A stretch of 64,000 nt of DNA from Sternotherus odoratus. Taxonomy: Eukaryota > Chordata > Testudines > Kinosternidae. The position numbers and the translations under genes are program-made. Below are positions 48,781 to 60,040 of this stretch, piece by piece (positions within the stretch are counted from its first letter, which is position 1; each line of letters starts with the position of its first letter). The stretch covers positions 70,254,390 to 70,318,389 of the forward strand of contig JAVMKO010000003.1 of assembly GCA_032164245.1 (NCBI GenBank). Direction: 5' to 3'. Below the pieces are notes generated by a model, which was not told the origin of the DNA, did no database searches, and worked only from the letters and a program-made list of their open reading frames with translations.

Positions 48781-48782
48781 AG

Positions 48783-48996
48783 CAGTAGTGGGTAACCTGC
48801 AGCCCATGAGTCACATGTAGCTCAACGGGGTAATCTGCTAACAGGCCACCAGACAGTTTGTTTACATTTGCATGGCTGCCCACAGCTCCCAGTGACCGTG
48901 GTTCACCCTTCCCATGCCGCTTCCCACAGCTCCCATTGGCTATGCAGATAGGAGATGCAGATGGGCCATATGTGGGCTGCAGGTTGTCCACCACTG
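48783..48996. mobile_element. hAT-type MITE
   Basis: CAGTAGTGGGTAACCTGCAG at the left pairs with CTGCAGGTTGTCCACCACTG at the right. The interior (ACAGTTTGTTTACATTTGC, CAGCTCCCATTGGC) matches the MITE at 39039-39205 in inverted order. The 8-bp flanks do not agree well. Confidence 0.78.
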
Positions 48997-49004
48997 GCTT
49001 ATCA

Positions 49005-50997
49005 CCTCAGTATATATATATATACACATACTGAGCAAGCAAACTGGAGTCTAGGACCATAAATAAATCACTTCATATTACAAATTGGCCCTAAATTGGA
49101 ACACAAAAATTGTATGCCCTCAAATTTTAGAATACTTTGGATCTGGATCTAAACTTCATTGGTTGAGCTCAGACCTACTTTGCATACTTTCTGAATGTAT
49201 CCAGTTAAGGGAGGTAATGTAATGTAATGTGTTGTGAGAGGAGGAAACCGATAGTACAGGGCTGAAAATGAGATACACAGAAAGACTTAAGCACCACTTA
49301 ATCACTTGACGGTATCCCTATTAAACAGAATTATCATCCCCATTAAACAGCAGTATGGCCATGATGTATCATTAGGCTTAGATGCTTCCCAAGGAACCAA
49401 TTTCACTTAAACAGATTTCCCTGTTAAGTGCATTCTGATTCAGTGGTGTGTACTATATTTCATTGTTTCCCCATGCACCCATTTTAAGAAATTTTTATTC
49501 CTCATTTTCTATCACACGCAAATTTACTCTGGACCTGCTCATGTCCATCCCTTGCAACCAAACACACCAAATTAAAGTACTGCAGCTGATCCCAGTTTTT
49601 GCCACCTTGCATTGGCTTTCATATTAACTCTATTTAAAATTCAAGTTTTATTCTTGTGAGGTGTAGAATCGCTTGTGTTTCAGGATGATGTATTCATTTT
49701 AATTAGAGCATAATGTTCCAGCCAGAGGATAAGGACATATTGTGACAAGTTTAAAAAAAGATGTAAAATATAAATGAGAGTGACAGTCAATTTTATTTTT
49801 ACACATTTTGGAGGCACAATATGAAAATAATGCCATCGCTAAAATGACAGCATTCCTCCCCCTGTAGAGGGCTTCTGCTTCAGAGTTCAGAGAGAGGCCG
49901 CAGTTCTGAAAACAAACACAGCAATGAATCTCCCCATTTTTATTTATTGAAAGAGCAGTTTTATTACAAAGATATTAGATGTGAGAATACAGCCAGATGC
50001 ATTTAATGTTGTTGTTAATTCTGGATTCAGTATTTAACAGTTAGCCTAGCTCTGAATTAATAAAAAACAAAACAAAAGCCCTACATCTAATCAAACTTGT
50101 CAATCAAATTCAGCCATGTGACTATTAATCTGTCCTGATGCCAAGTTAAAAATGGAACAAATTTCTTTAAAAAAAATTATTATACAATATTGAAATTAAA
50201 ATGAAAAGCCCAGTGTATGCAGTCTGTTTACTGATCGGTTAAGTGAGGTAGATTTAATGATGGATGAAAATAGCCACTGTGTATTAGTTACAGGAAATAT
50301 TTTTTTATTTATAAGAATAAACAAGAAATAGTGCGGGACTCAATGGTGGCTAATTTTTATAGGCAAAGCCTGTTTTCTCTCTATATATAGTAAAACTGCC
50401 TTGTAGAACTATCTTGAAAAAGGTTTTCTGTTTCACAAAAAAATGATGAACCAACAGATTAGATAAGAATGTGTCAAAAACCATCATATTCTTGAATCAA
50501 ACTTGAAACTTAGTGCAATTTCTCAAATGTTTTCATGCAGAAGACTTGAAAATATCAAATGTGTCAGTAAAATCCTTGCAATGATTCCTTGGATGCAAGA
50601 TGTTGACACAGAAATATTAAGTAATTTGATCTCTTCAACTTTTGAAGTATTCTAGTGGAAATGTAACAGTCTGTATTTTTTTTGAGAATATCTGTATAGC
50701 AGTTATATTACAGGTCCCCTTTTAGCCTTTATTAGAGTTTGTTTTATCAATAAGACTGTAAGTTTGTCATGGCTCTGACTTCCACCACCAAAACAGTGAT
50801 ATTCTCCTAAGGAAATATCCTCCAAGAATTCCCACAATTTGTCTATATATACATCTAATGAAGTGGGGTATGTGGTTATTGATGGTTTTAAATTATTAGG
50901 TAAATAAATTCAAATGGTTTAGAACAATTTAATTAAAAAATGGAGGATATTTGACTCTTTCTTATAATTTTCATTACAAAGAACTTATTACCTAAAT
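49005..50997. other. Intergenic or intronic DNA, no gene recognised
   Basis: A short (TA)n run lies at about 49010-49023. The rest is AT-rich DNA without an element boundary or exon that I can support. Confidence 0.5.
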
Positions 50998-51002
50998 ACA
51001 AT

Positions 51003-51829
51003 TGTGACGGGGCGGACCGGCCCCGTACGGGCCAGGGCAGCCGCTGGCCGGAAGCTCTAGCAGCGGAAGTCCCACCCCCGCTGCACTGGGCATGCTCCAA
51101 GTGCTCCGGCTGTATAAAGGGAGTGAGCCCAGCTCAGTCTGGGCTGATGGCTGAAGGAGGAGGACATGCCTGGGGAGCTTTCCCGAGGAACCAGCCCCAG
51201 CTGTATCCGGAGCCAGAGCCGTGGCAGGATCCTGCTTCGGAGTTCATTGCCGACCACCGCCGACTGGGCGCCGTAGACCCCGACCAGACTGAGGAGGCCG
51301 CGGACCCAGCTACGTGCGGGGGATCAGCAACCCACCGGAGGACCCCGCCTCTGGAACCGGTAGGAACTGACCCCGGGATATTGAGGGAGTGGTACGACCC
51401 ACCGGAAGACACTCAGTGTGTTGCGGCGGGACCTCCCAGCTGAGTGGGTGGCTAGGCGACCGGCCATTGGGCCGCACTGCCCCAGCAGGGGGGCGGTTAT
51501 TGACTCCGGCCCTTAGGCCGCACTGCCCCAGCAGAGGGGCTGTTATTGACTCTGGCCATTGGGCTGCACTGCCCCAGCAGGGGGGCGGTTATTGACTCCG
51601 GCCCTTAGGCCACACTGCCCCAGCAGGGGGGCGGTTATTGGCGCCAGCTGCTAGGCCGCACTGCTCCAGCAGGGGGGCTGTTATTGACCCCGGCCGTTAG
51701 GCAGCACTGCCCCAGCCAAGGGGCTGACACTGACTCCGGCTGCTAGGCCGCATAGCCCCAGCAGGGGGACCGTCAGGGACTCCGGCCACTAGGCCACACT
51801 GCCCCCGCCTGGGGGCTCGAACCCTGACA
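51003..51829 (+). mobile_element. Ty3/gypsy-type solo LTR with 46-bp array
   Basis: The 827-bp LTR starts TGTGACGGGGCGG and ends ACCCTGACA. ACAAT lies on both sides (50998-51002 and 51830-51834), a perfect 5-bp TSD. A TATA box TATAAA sits at 51113-51118. The GC-rich, CpG-rich body stands out from AT-rich flanks. The 106-codon plus frame at 51123-51443 lies in the transcribed part of the LTR but shows no domain. The antisense LTR at 3623-4352 is an older relative. Confidence 0.92.
51465..51829. repeat. Eight-copy 46-bp tandem array inside LTR
   Basis: Units with GCCGCACTGCCCCAGCAG begin at 51471, 51517, 51563, 51609, 51655, 51701, 51747 and 51793, exactly 46 bp apart every time despite base changes. 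The last unit runs into the LTR end. Confidence 0.95.
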
Positions 51830-51834
51830 ACAAT

Positions 51835-53858
51835 ATTATGCTATGATTGAAAACTAAAAATAGACAAAATCAAGACTTCTTGCATAATGACTAACTGTAT
51901 TTTAGTATCAAAGTATGCTGTCAAATATCAAAATAACAGACCTCCAATAAGCCTGGAGTCATGGAATGTCATTGTGGCAGTTGACAAGGAAAAGCACTGC
52001 AGTCATTGCAATACAACACATCTTCAAATGGAAGAAGAACATAGATGAGTTTAACAGTCTGCAATGATGCCTGAAAATTCTGTTCCTGTGTGATCTGACA
52101 AAGCCTGGGAATGCTGCAGAGGAAATGCATTCAATTCTGAATGCTAAAGGCAAGAGGTAGAAGAGTGATCCTTTCACTTTTCTAGTGTTAAACTGCTACT
52201 CCGACAAATCACGATGGTGCTTTCATATGAGCTTGTTTACTGCATGTATGAGGAAACATGAATATTCTTCTTGGAGGGAGCATGTTAGAAAAAACTTAAG
52301 GTATCATCTGAGTTTTTGTTAAAGATGAAACCATACAAGGGCAGTCATTTCTCCTAGATGCAGACTGGTATCTTTCGTATTCACTGCCCTGGGTTTAGAT
52401 ATACATTCATGGACCAGTTATGCTATTTGTTACACGAGTAATTCCATTAATTTCAATGGCACTATTTGAAGGGCAGAAAGCTATATACATGATTTATAGT
52501 GGCAGAATTAAGCACTTTGATTAATTTATGTCAGGGAAAATCAGACCAGGAGCAAACAGGAAAGCAGGCTATGAAACAAACAAACAAACAAACCCGAATG
52601 CATGTTTTCGTTTTGTTGTTCATTTTGCAGGGCAATTCTCCATTATGTTATCTAGGGATGTGGTAGATTATGGTAGTTTCTGCATCGTTTGATGTGTTTG
52701 AATCAAGACTTGAATAGCTCAAACATTGTGGACTTAATTCAGATATGACTGGGTGAGGTTCTTTAGTCTCTGTTATGTAGGAGGCCAATTTAGACTATGG
52801 CCTTAAAACCTATGAATCTGTATTGACTGATCTTACTGGTATATTAAAAATACCTACTATTCTAAGGTAAATCAGAGATTCGTGTTCGTTATTTATATGC
52901 AACTGCTGAATTTCTAGACAGAGATTCATTTAAAATGCCACAAACTTATTCCTTACCCAGCAGTGTAGCAATTAACTGGTTTAAGTCTTTGTGGGTTTTG
53001 TAACATGATGAGTCTACTACTTAGTTCATGTAAAATGGATAATTGTGCAGACAGATAGCTATTGTACATGTAATTACATTTTCAGGCAGCAGTACTAAGG
53101 ATAGGACCCACCTAATGGTCTAACACCCAAGCAAAGGAAAAAGGTAAGTGAGCAAGCTTGGAAGGTGAGACTAAGGATTGAAGAGTTCAGTGCATCTTCA
53201 GCATGTGCTAATTAGGAGCAACATCTTGCTTTTAAAGTCAGATTCACTCCCATGTAGAGTTGGGTAAAAATTTTCAGCCAGCAACCTTATTTGCCAGAAA
53301 AGCAGAATTGCATATGCAGATTCAGGTTGACTGAAACATTTTGCAAATTAATGTAGATTTCCACAAATTGTTTTGATGGGGGGGGGGGGGGAATGGGATT
53401 TTTATGTTTTTCTGTCACAGAGAATTTTGTTTTTTGTTATCGCAAAAAACTAGGATGACTGTTCATGAGACAAGTTTGCCTCCTCAGTGAAAGATTCAGT
53501 GTGTCTCTATGCATTTCAAGATATACCAACCAATCCTTTGTCTTTAGTCATAAATAGAACATTCCCACCTCTCCACACTCACCCTGTTTGTTACTTACTG
53601 TAGATTTTCTCTTACAGATTTATGAATTGCTCAGTCAGATCCTGGCTCAGTATACAAAATTACATACATTGTGTGAGGCATACAATGTACAAATGACCAG
53701 ACAGGGAGATGTTTTCTACCTCCTGTATAAAAGGAACATTCCTCCTGGTGACTTGCCTTAACTCTAAGGCCTTATCATAATTTTCACTCTAGAAAGCAAA
53801 CTCCTCAAATAATACCCATACATGCATCTCACAATGATTATGACAACCAGTGAGCTAC
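51835..53858. other. Intergenic or intronic DNA, no gene recognised
   Basis: Short (AAAC)n at about 52577-52593 and a G homopolymer near 53380-53391. No exon or element boundary seen. Confidence 0.5.
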
Positions 53859-53873
53859 TGGCTCTCAGTAGAG

Positions 53874-55426
53874 TTAACAAAGTCCTGTGGCACCTTAAAG
53901 ACTAACTATAAAGTTTTGAAGCATGAGCTTTCGTGGGCTAATACCCACTTCGTCGGATGCAAGCAGTAGAAGTGTTCACAAACAGGCAGTTATAGAAAAG
54001 TAGGTAAGAGCCAGGTGGGAGGTGAAAAGGTTAGTCCAATTAAGCTGAGCCAGCTTGTTATCTCCGATCAGGGAGTGTGGATTATTCGTCTAGCATTTGA
54101 ATGGGGTCTGAGGACATGGAGAGATGAGAAACAATGCCTGTAATGAGCCAACCATTGTAGATCCCGGTTCACTTCCTAGACACCACAGTGCAAATTAATG
54201 ACGGCCACATCGACACCACCCTATACCGAAAACCTACCGACAGCTATGCCTACCTTCATGCCACCAGCTTCCATCCCGGACATACCACACGATCCATTGT
54301 CTACAGCCAAGCACTGAGGTACAATCGGATTTGCTCCAACCCCTCAGACAGAGACCAACACCTACGAGATCTTCACCAGGCTTTCTCAAAACTACAATAC
54401 CCACACAAGGAAATAAGGACACAGATCAACAGAGCCAGACGTGTACCCAGAAGCCTGCTGCTACAAGACAAGCCCAAGAAAAAAAACAACAGAACACCAC
54501 TGGCCATCACCTACAGTCCTCAGTTAAAACCTTTGCAACGCATCATCAGTGACCTACAACCCATCCTGGACAATAATCCCTCACTTTCAAAAGCCTTGGG
54601 AGGAAGGCCAGTCCTGGCACACAGACAACCTGCCAACCTTAAACAAATTCTCAACAGCAACAGCACACTGCACCACAATAACTCCAACTCAGGAACCAAT
54701 CCATGCAACAAACCTCGATGCCAACTCTGCCCACATATCTACACCAGCAACACCATCACAGGACCTAACCAGATCAACCATACCATCACTGGCTCATTCA
54801 CCTGTACATCAACCAATGTCATATATGCCATTATATGCCACCAGTGTCCCTCTGCTATGTACATTGGCCAAACTGGACAGTCCCTACGAAAAAGGATAAA
54901 TGCACACAAATCAGATATTAGGAATGGCAATATACAAAAACCTGTAGGGGAACACTTCAACCTGCCTGGACACACTATTGAGGATTTAAAGGTCACCATT
55001 CTGCAGAAAGGGAACTTCAGATCCAGACTGCAAAGAGAGACTGCAGAGCTTCAATTCATTTGCAAATTCGGCACACACACTTTGGGATTGAACCGGGATC
55101 TACAATGGTTGGCTCATTACAGGCATTGTTTCTCATCTCTCCATGTCCTCAGACCCCATTCAAATGCTAGACGAATAATCCACACTCCCTGATCGGAGAT
55201 AACAAGCTGGCTCAGCTTAATTGGACTAACCTTTTCACCTCCCACCTGGCTCTTACCTACTTTTCTATAACTGCCTGTTTGTGAACACTTCTACTGCTTG
55301 CATCCGACGAAGTGGGTATTAGCCCACGAAAGCTCATGCTTCAAAACTTTATAGTTAGTCTTTAAGGTGCCACAGGACTTTGTTAACTCTGCTATTCCAG
55401 ACTAACACGGCTACCACCCTGATTCT
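53874..55426 (+). mobile_element. Penelope-like element with inverted arms
   Basis: A 298-bp left arm (53874-54171) is the near-perfect reverse complement of a right arm (55089-55386). Between them lies a 0.9-kb coding stretch; after the right arm is a 40-nt unpaired tail with CAGACTAACACGGCTACC. TGGCTCTCAGTAGAG (15 bp) occurs on both sides (53859-53873 and 55427-55441) as a perfect TSD. The right arm includes the last 34 codons of the ORF, so the left arm is an inverted copy of the element's own 3' end. The arms agree almost everywhere, so the insertion looks recent. Confidence 0.92.
54170..55192 (+). CDS. PLE reverse transcriptase C-terminus with GIY-YIG endonuclease (5'-truncated)
   Basis: Penelope-like elements encode one protein with a telomerase-like RT followed by a GIY-YIG nicking endonuclease. 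Here the reading is open from the arm junction (HFLDTT) to TGA at 55190-55192. Counting from residue 1 at 54188, residues 8-31 (LYRKPTDSYAYLHATSFHPG) are the end of the RT region. Residues 80-160 are a basic linker. C173, C178 and C181 (CNKPRCQLC) form the conserved Cys cluster before the nuclease. Residues 211-260 are GIY-YIG: VIYAIIC, YIGQTG (225-230), LRKRINAH (233-240) and GEHFNLPGH. The RT catalytic core (fingers and palm with YxDD) is absent, so it cannot make cDNA by itself. There is no native promoter or start codon. The absence of internal stops over 334 codons supports recent insertion. Confidence 0.9.
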   Translation, partial: HFLDTTVQINDGHIDTTLYRKPTDSYAYLHATSFHPGHTTRSIVYSQALRYNRICSNPSDRDQHLRDLHQAFSKLQYPHKEIRTQINRARRVPRSLLLQDKPKKKNNRTPLAITYSPQLKPLQRIISDLQPILDNNPSLSKALGGRPVLAHRQPANLKQILNSNSTLHHNNSNSGTNPCNKPRCQLCPHIYTSNTITGPNQINHTITGSFTCTSTNVIYAIICHQCPSAMYIGQTGQSLRKRINAHKSDIRNGNIQKPVGEHFNLPGHTIEDLKVTILQKGNFRSRLQRETAELQFICKFGTHTLGLNRDLQWLAHYRHCFSSLHVLRPHSNARRIIHTP

Positions 55427-55441
55427 TGGCTCTCAGTAGAG

Positions 55442-56912
55442 ACCTCACATGCCACTCTGGTGAACTACTGTGCATAGATCCTGCAAAAACTATATGCAGC
55501 CCCTGTGTCATTTGCCTGTTGGTACCAACAGGTACCGCGGTGAGTCACAGAGCAGTTTGTCGTAAGGGAGGGTAACATACACAATGAAATGGCTAATCTT
55601 CATGGTTTGCTATCTTATGTGATATATCAAATTCAGACTTTTAAAAATCATATTGTGTTACTATTTAATTTTATGTTTGCTATTTCATCATAGGGAAATT
55701 ACAAGTAGGGATCACTATTTAATCACTTAGGTGTCTATATCACATTGCATATCTGCATGCACTTTTACCATGACACTATAACCAGAAATCTGTTTATGTA
55801 ATGACTTAATATCTTCAGTCAGTTAACTCTTTGCAGCCAGATATAAAGCAGCACTTGTTTAGAGTAGTATACAACCAGAATTGGTCACTTACATTCACAG
55901 GCCACTTACACTGAAGATAGAAGGAAATCACAATTTCTGTAGTTATTGTCAAAAAAAATCACAGAAAATCAGTTAGTAGTGTATTATTTGTGAAATCCTC
56001 ACGTTACTTAAGCCATATGAAAATGTGTCCCATATCAGACGAAAGACAAGAGGAAGAAAAGACAAGAGGAAGTACATTAATATTGTCAGTCAGATGACAT
56101 TTAAAACGTGTAGCATTTAGTCAACTTTGTTCATGCACTCTGTGTGTTATAGCAGCCACCCAGCTCTTCAATTAGCTGCCAGCATGGTGGCTTAGCTCTG
56201 GGCATGGTTTTGTGTTTGATTTCTAGCAGTGGCATAGAGATCAGACATTGCACTTCTATATACTTTCCCTTTCCAATTTCAGCATGCCAGGCCAGGAAAA
56301 AAAAAAAGGTACCTCTTATCAGTATTTGGAAGATATGTGAACTGCAGGAAGTAAAAGATAGAGGTTTGAACTAACCTTCAGGCTTCCTTGTTCTAATCAA
56401 GGATGTGAAAGTTAGCAGTGGTCAGAGATTGCTATGGCACTTTTTTTTGCAAATCAATTTTTTCACTTCCCAAATTCATGAAGGAAAACATTCTAGGCTC
56501 AGTTGTGTACTCAGGCTACATAGTCCTGTGGGGAAACAAGGCCCGTCCTTTGTTACTATGCGGCCATTTTAGCTTTTGTTAGCTGAATGGTAAAAGCTGC
56601 ACACAGGAAGCCATTTAAAGTGTTTAACAACAATTACTTTATTCAGCCTCCTAATTTATGACAGCATATGGCATGCTTTCTAGTAACTATTTGCATATAT
56701 ACAGACATCTCTTTTCTAGAGCACTGTCATAACATAAGGCAGCAGAGGACCCTGACCTCCTCATGCACAAGAGGGCAGAGATGGAAAAGAGAGAAGGTGG
56801 AGCCAGAAATTCATAATTGCTCAATTAATCTGTTGTGCCAATACTAAAATACATGAGAGCATTTCTCAAGTGAAAACTGGTGAATATTTAGAGCCTGATT
56901 CTGCTATTCTCA
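55442..56912. other. Intergenic or intronic DNA, no gene recognised
   Basis: AT-rich DNA with no motif-bearing frame. The A-run near 56299-56308 is simple sequence. Confidence 0.5.
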
Positions 56913-56920
56913 TTCTTAGT

Positions 56921-57049
56921 TAGAGTGACCAGACAACAAATGTGAAAAATCAGGACGGGGATGGGAGGTAATAAAAGCCCATATAAGAAAAAGACCCCAA
57001 AATTGGAACTGTCCCGATTTTATAGGGACAGTCCCATCTGGTCAGCCTA
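56921..57049. mobile_element. Short hAT-like MITE (129 bp)
   Basis: TAGAGTGACCAGA at the left and TCTGGTCAGCCTA at the right are inverted copies. The flanks TTCTTAGT (56913-56920) and TTTTTAGT (57050-57057) are an 8-bp TSD with one mismatch. Confidence 0.78.
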
Positions 57050-57668
57050 TTTTTAGTAATACTTTATTCTGTAGCTAACCCCATTTAAGTCAGTGAGACT
57101 AAAATATTCAGCTGAATAAGGAGATCAGAATTTTGCCATTACAGAAGTTACTAAAGAAACTAAATAGTTATGGAGTGAGATGCTGAGTAACTGGCTAAAA
57201 CAGAAAACAGAACAGGAAGAAATGGTCAGTAGTGGGGATGAGGGAACATATCCCTTAAAGGAGCCGCAACTCTCTTTTTCCTGCCAGTCCAGCTGAAAGC
57301 CCACTTGCCTTTGAGGCTGCAGGGAGCATTGGAAGAAATCACTTTGAACTAATCTTGAGCCTTACAATACTCTAAACTACCTAATCACCAGGAAAACCTG
57401 GGTTTCACTGTAGACAGCCAAGTAAAAACTTCTCATTGTTCAGCAGCAGTTAAAAGGGAAGCAAAGAAAATATGTTATAAATAAAATATTACGTTTTTAT
57501 GTTGTATAAATCAATAGGTTGCCTCTCCGTTGGAATAATGTGTTACATTTTGTTCAGCATGTCTCAAAAAAATGAGCAGAAATAGGTGTTCAGAGAGAAA
57601 ACGGATTTAGAGATATGGAAGATTTCTGTAAAAAGAAAGACTGAAAAAGACTTGGCTTGCTCAGGTCA

Positions 57669-57917
57669 GGACTGGTCTTCACCTTTAAAATTGGATCAAT
57701 GTAATTGTAAAGCTGGGGCTGTGAAAAATGTTGTGCTTTGTACGATGTAGTTAGGTCCACCTAGCCTCACTTAAATTGCAGTTAGCTTGACAGAAAAATT
57801 CTTCCATCAACCTACCACCTCTCAGAAAGTTGGATGGACAGTGACAGAAAAAAAACCCTTTCCTCAATGTGGGAAGTGTCTACTCTACAGAGGTACAGCT
57901 GCAGTGTAGATGTACCC
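57669..57917. mobile_element. Harbinger-type MITE, diverged
   Basis: Left end GGACTGGTCTTCACC and right end CAGTGTAGATGTACCC are imperfect inverted copies. TCA (57666-57668) and TTA (57918-57920) differ at one position, consistent with a mutated 3-bp TSD. Confidence 0.6.
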
Positions 57918-58207
57918 TTACAAAGGGATGAGTGAAGGGGAACATGTGAGGGGTGTACAACATAATGAAGGAATGACTATACAGCCTTTGCCATAATACC
58001 AGAACCAGGAGTCAGTCAATGAAATTGAAAGGCAGCAAAATTAAACATATGGTGGGTTTTAGTTGTAAGAATATTGGGCACAAATATTTCTACAACTAAA
58101 ACTCACCATATGTTTTTTTTTCCAGTCTGAACAATTGAAATGCCTCTAATAAATACTTTAAAAATATAGTAAATCAAAAAAGGAAGATCAACTTCATAAC
58201 ATACAGT

Positions 58208-58419
58208 GAAGCGACAAAGAGTCCTGTGGCACCTTAAAGACTAACAAAAGTATTGAAGCATAAGCTTTTGTGGGCTAAAAACCACTTTGTTGGATGCATC
58301 CGATGAAGTGGATACTAGCCCATGAAAGCTTATGCTTCAGTACTTTTGTTAGTCTTTAAGGTGGCACAGAACTCTTTGTCACTTCTGCAGATGCAGACTA
58401 ACATGGCTACTTCTCTGAT
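58208..58419 (+). mobile_element. Penelope-like hairpin element, short loop
   Basis: The left arm GACAAAGAGTCCTGTGGCAC...AAGCATAAGCTTTTGTGGGC is inverted as GCCCATGAAAGCTTATGCTT...GGCACAGAACTCTTTGTC, then the tail GCAGACTAACATGGCTAC. The flanks TTCATAACATACAGT (left) and TTCATAACATTCAAT (right) suggest a TSD of 10-15 bp. Confidence 0.85.
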
Positions 58420-58430
58420 TCATAACATTC

Positions 58431-59612
58431 AATATTACTAAATATCCAGGAAGCACAAATATAAATGAAATTCCTCATTTTCCCCTAAACATCACAACCC
58501 AATATATTTGCTTTTGTTTCTGTTAATGCTACTATGTGTTATGTCCTATTTAAGTAAAATATTTTTAACTACTGTGAGACAGAGATTGATCCCTAATAAC
58601 CCTATCTCTCCTGATGGCGGGGGCGGGGGGAGGTGGAGGTATGGTGGGGGACTCTTTCTCTCTCCCTCCTTCCATCCCTCTTTTTTTTTTTATAAATACT
58701 TTCTTGGAATTACCTTCCTATTAAAATAGTATGAAAACTGTGTGCAGACTTAACAGTGTGTTGTTTTCAGAAGGCAAACCTGGGCCTCTGGCATATTTAC
58801 TCCTGAGTTCAAGGGCATTATTGAAACACTTTTAGGATTTGAGATTTATAAATTCCTGGAAGCATAAAAATTCTTAACCAAGGTATTTATGCTTTTTTCT
58901 CTGTGTATCATAATGCATTCTAAGAATTTATATATATATTTAAAATTAAAAGGATGCAGAACAAATCTCGAACTGCAATATGGAATAGTTCACATTGTCA
59001 GATCATGCTCCAGGTTGAAAATAAAGCTGGGCCTCATTTGTAAAAAGCAATTTAAATGGAAAGACATCAAATTACTTTGTTGAAATAAAGAGATTGTAAT
59101 AGTATATAAATTAGGAGTTTCTCCTGATTTTTTTCCTTAGCAACAAATGATTTACCAGCTGATCTATTTCATCTTTGAAATCCGTCTAAAGTATTAATAA
59201 GAAACAAATCCATCTTCCTCATTGAAGGAAAAAAATAAGTAAAAAAAATCATTTTTATATTTTAAAGCCAGAATAGGCCATTACATTAGTCTAGTCTAAG
59301 CTTCATATCACAATCATAGAAATAAATTAACTGGTAAATGTACATTAAAATATTATGCTAATTAATAGAGAGAAATCTAAGACTTTCTTTTTCACTCCAG
59401 AGACAAAGCAGGATTGTCCATGTTCTCCTTTTCTATTTGACTTCTCACTTGAGCCATACACTTGTATATGAATAACAATTGCAAACATGAAACTGGTTAG
59501 AACTGAAAAGAATGATCACCCTGTATCACAAGATTACAGAGGATGTTCCTTTCTCCTCTCCCACCCCAGTTTAAATAAATCCGGTCCCTCTAATCTTAAG
59601 TGTTCTTGAAGA
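58431..59612. other. Intergenic or intronic DNA, no gene recognised
   Basis: A G-rich patch followed by a T/C run lies at 58615-58690. Otherwise AT-rich DNA without a supported feature. Confidence 0.5.
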
Positions 59613-59620
59613 ATATAGAC

Positions 59621-60032
59621 CAGGGGTCTCAAACATGCGGCCCGGGGGCCGCATGTGGCCCGCAAAGCCCTTCCCTGCGGCCCGCCAGGCTTCCTGTTCC
59701 CCCGCCCCATAGCAGTTTGCGGGAGGGAGGGGCCAGAAGCAGAGGCTTCTCTGCTGCCTGGCTGGGCCATGCGTGTTTCTAGCTCTGGACTTCCTATATT
59801 GCTCTTGCTTTGTTTGCCAAACAGCTGTTGGTGGTGCCTAGTGCTTTCCAGGAGGGAATGGGGAGCTGTGTGCTCAGAGGAGGAGGTGGGGCAGGGGGGG
59901 ACCTCTTGGAAGGGGTGGAGTGGGGGCGGAGCTGGGGCAGCGAGGGTGTGTACGTGTGTCAGTGGTGCAGCCCTCGGGCCAGTGCACTAGTCCTCATGCG
60001 GCCCTCGTGGTCATTTGAGTTTGAGACCCCTG
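59621..60032. mobile_element. hAT-type MITE, CpG-rich, perfect TSD
   Basis: CAGGGGTCTCAAACATG at the left pairs with GAGTTTGAGACCCCTG at the right. ATATAGAC flanks both sides exactly (59613-59620 and 60033-60040). The 412-bp body is GC- and CpG-rich, unlike the surroundings. Frames on both strands (59534-60043) arise from that composition and carry no domain. Confidence 0.9.
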
Positions 60033-60040
60033 ATATAGAC

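Noticed and set aside
51123..51443. 106-codon ORF downstream of a TATA box
   Set aside because: It lies wholly inside a solo LTR, has no recognisable domain, and a minus-strand frame is open over the same bases.
54234..54999. Minus-strand ORFs across the PLE
   Set aside because: They are antisense to the GIY-YIG ORF and have no motif.
58208..58419. CRISPR-like or riboswitch-like hairpin
   Set aside because: Homology to the PLE arms and tail explains the hairpin; there are no spacers and the host is a vertebrate.
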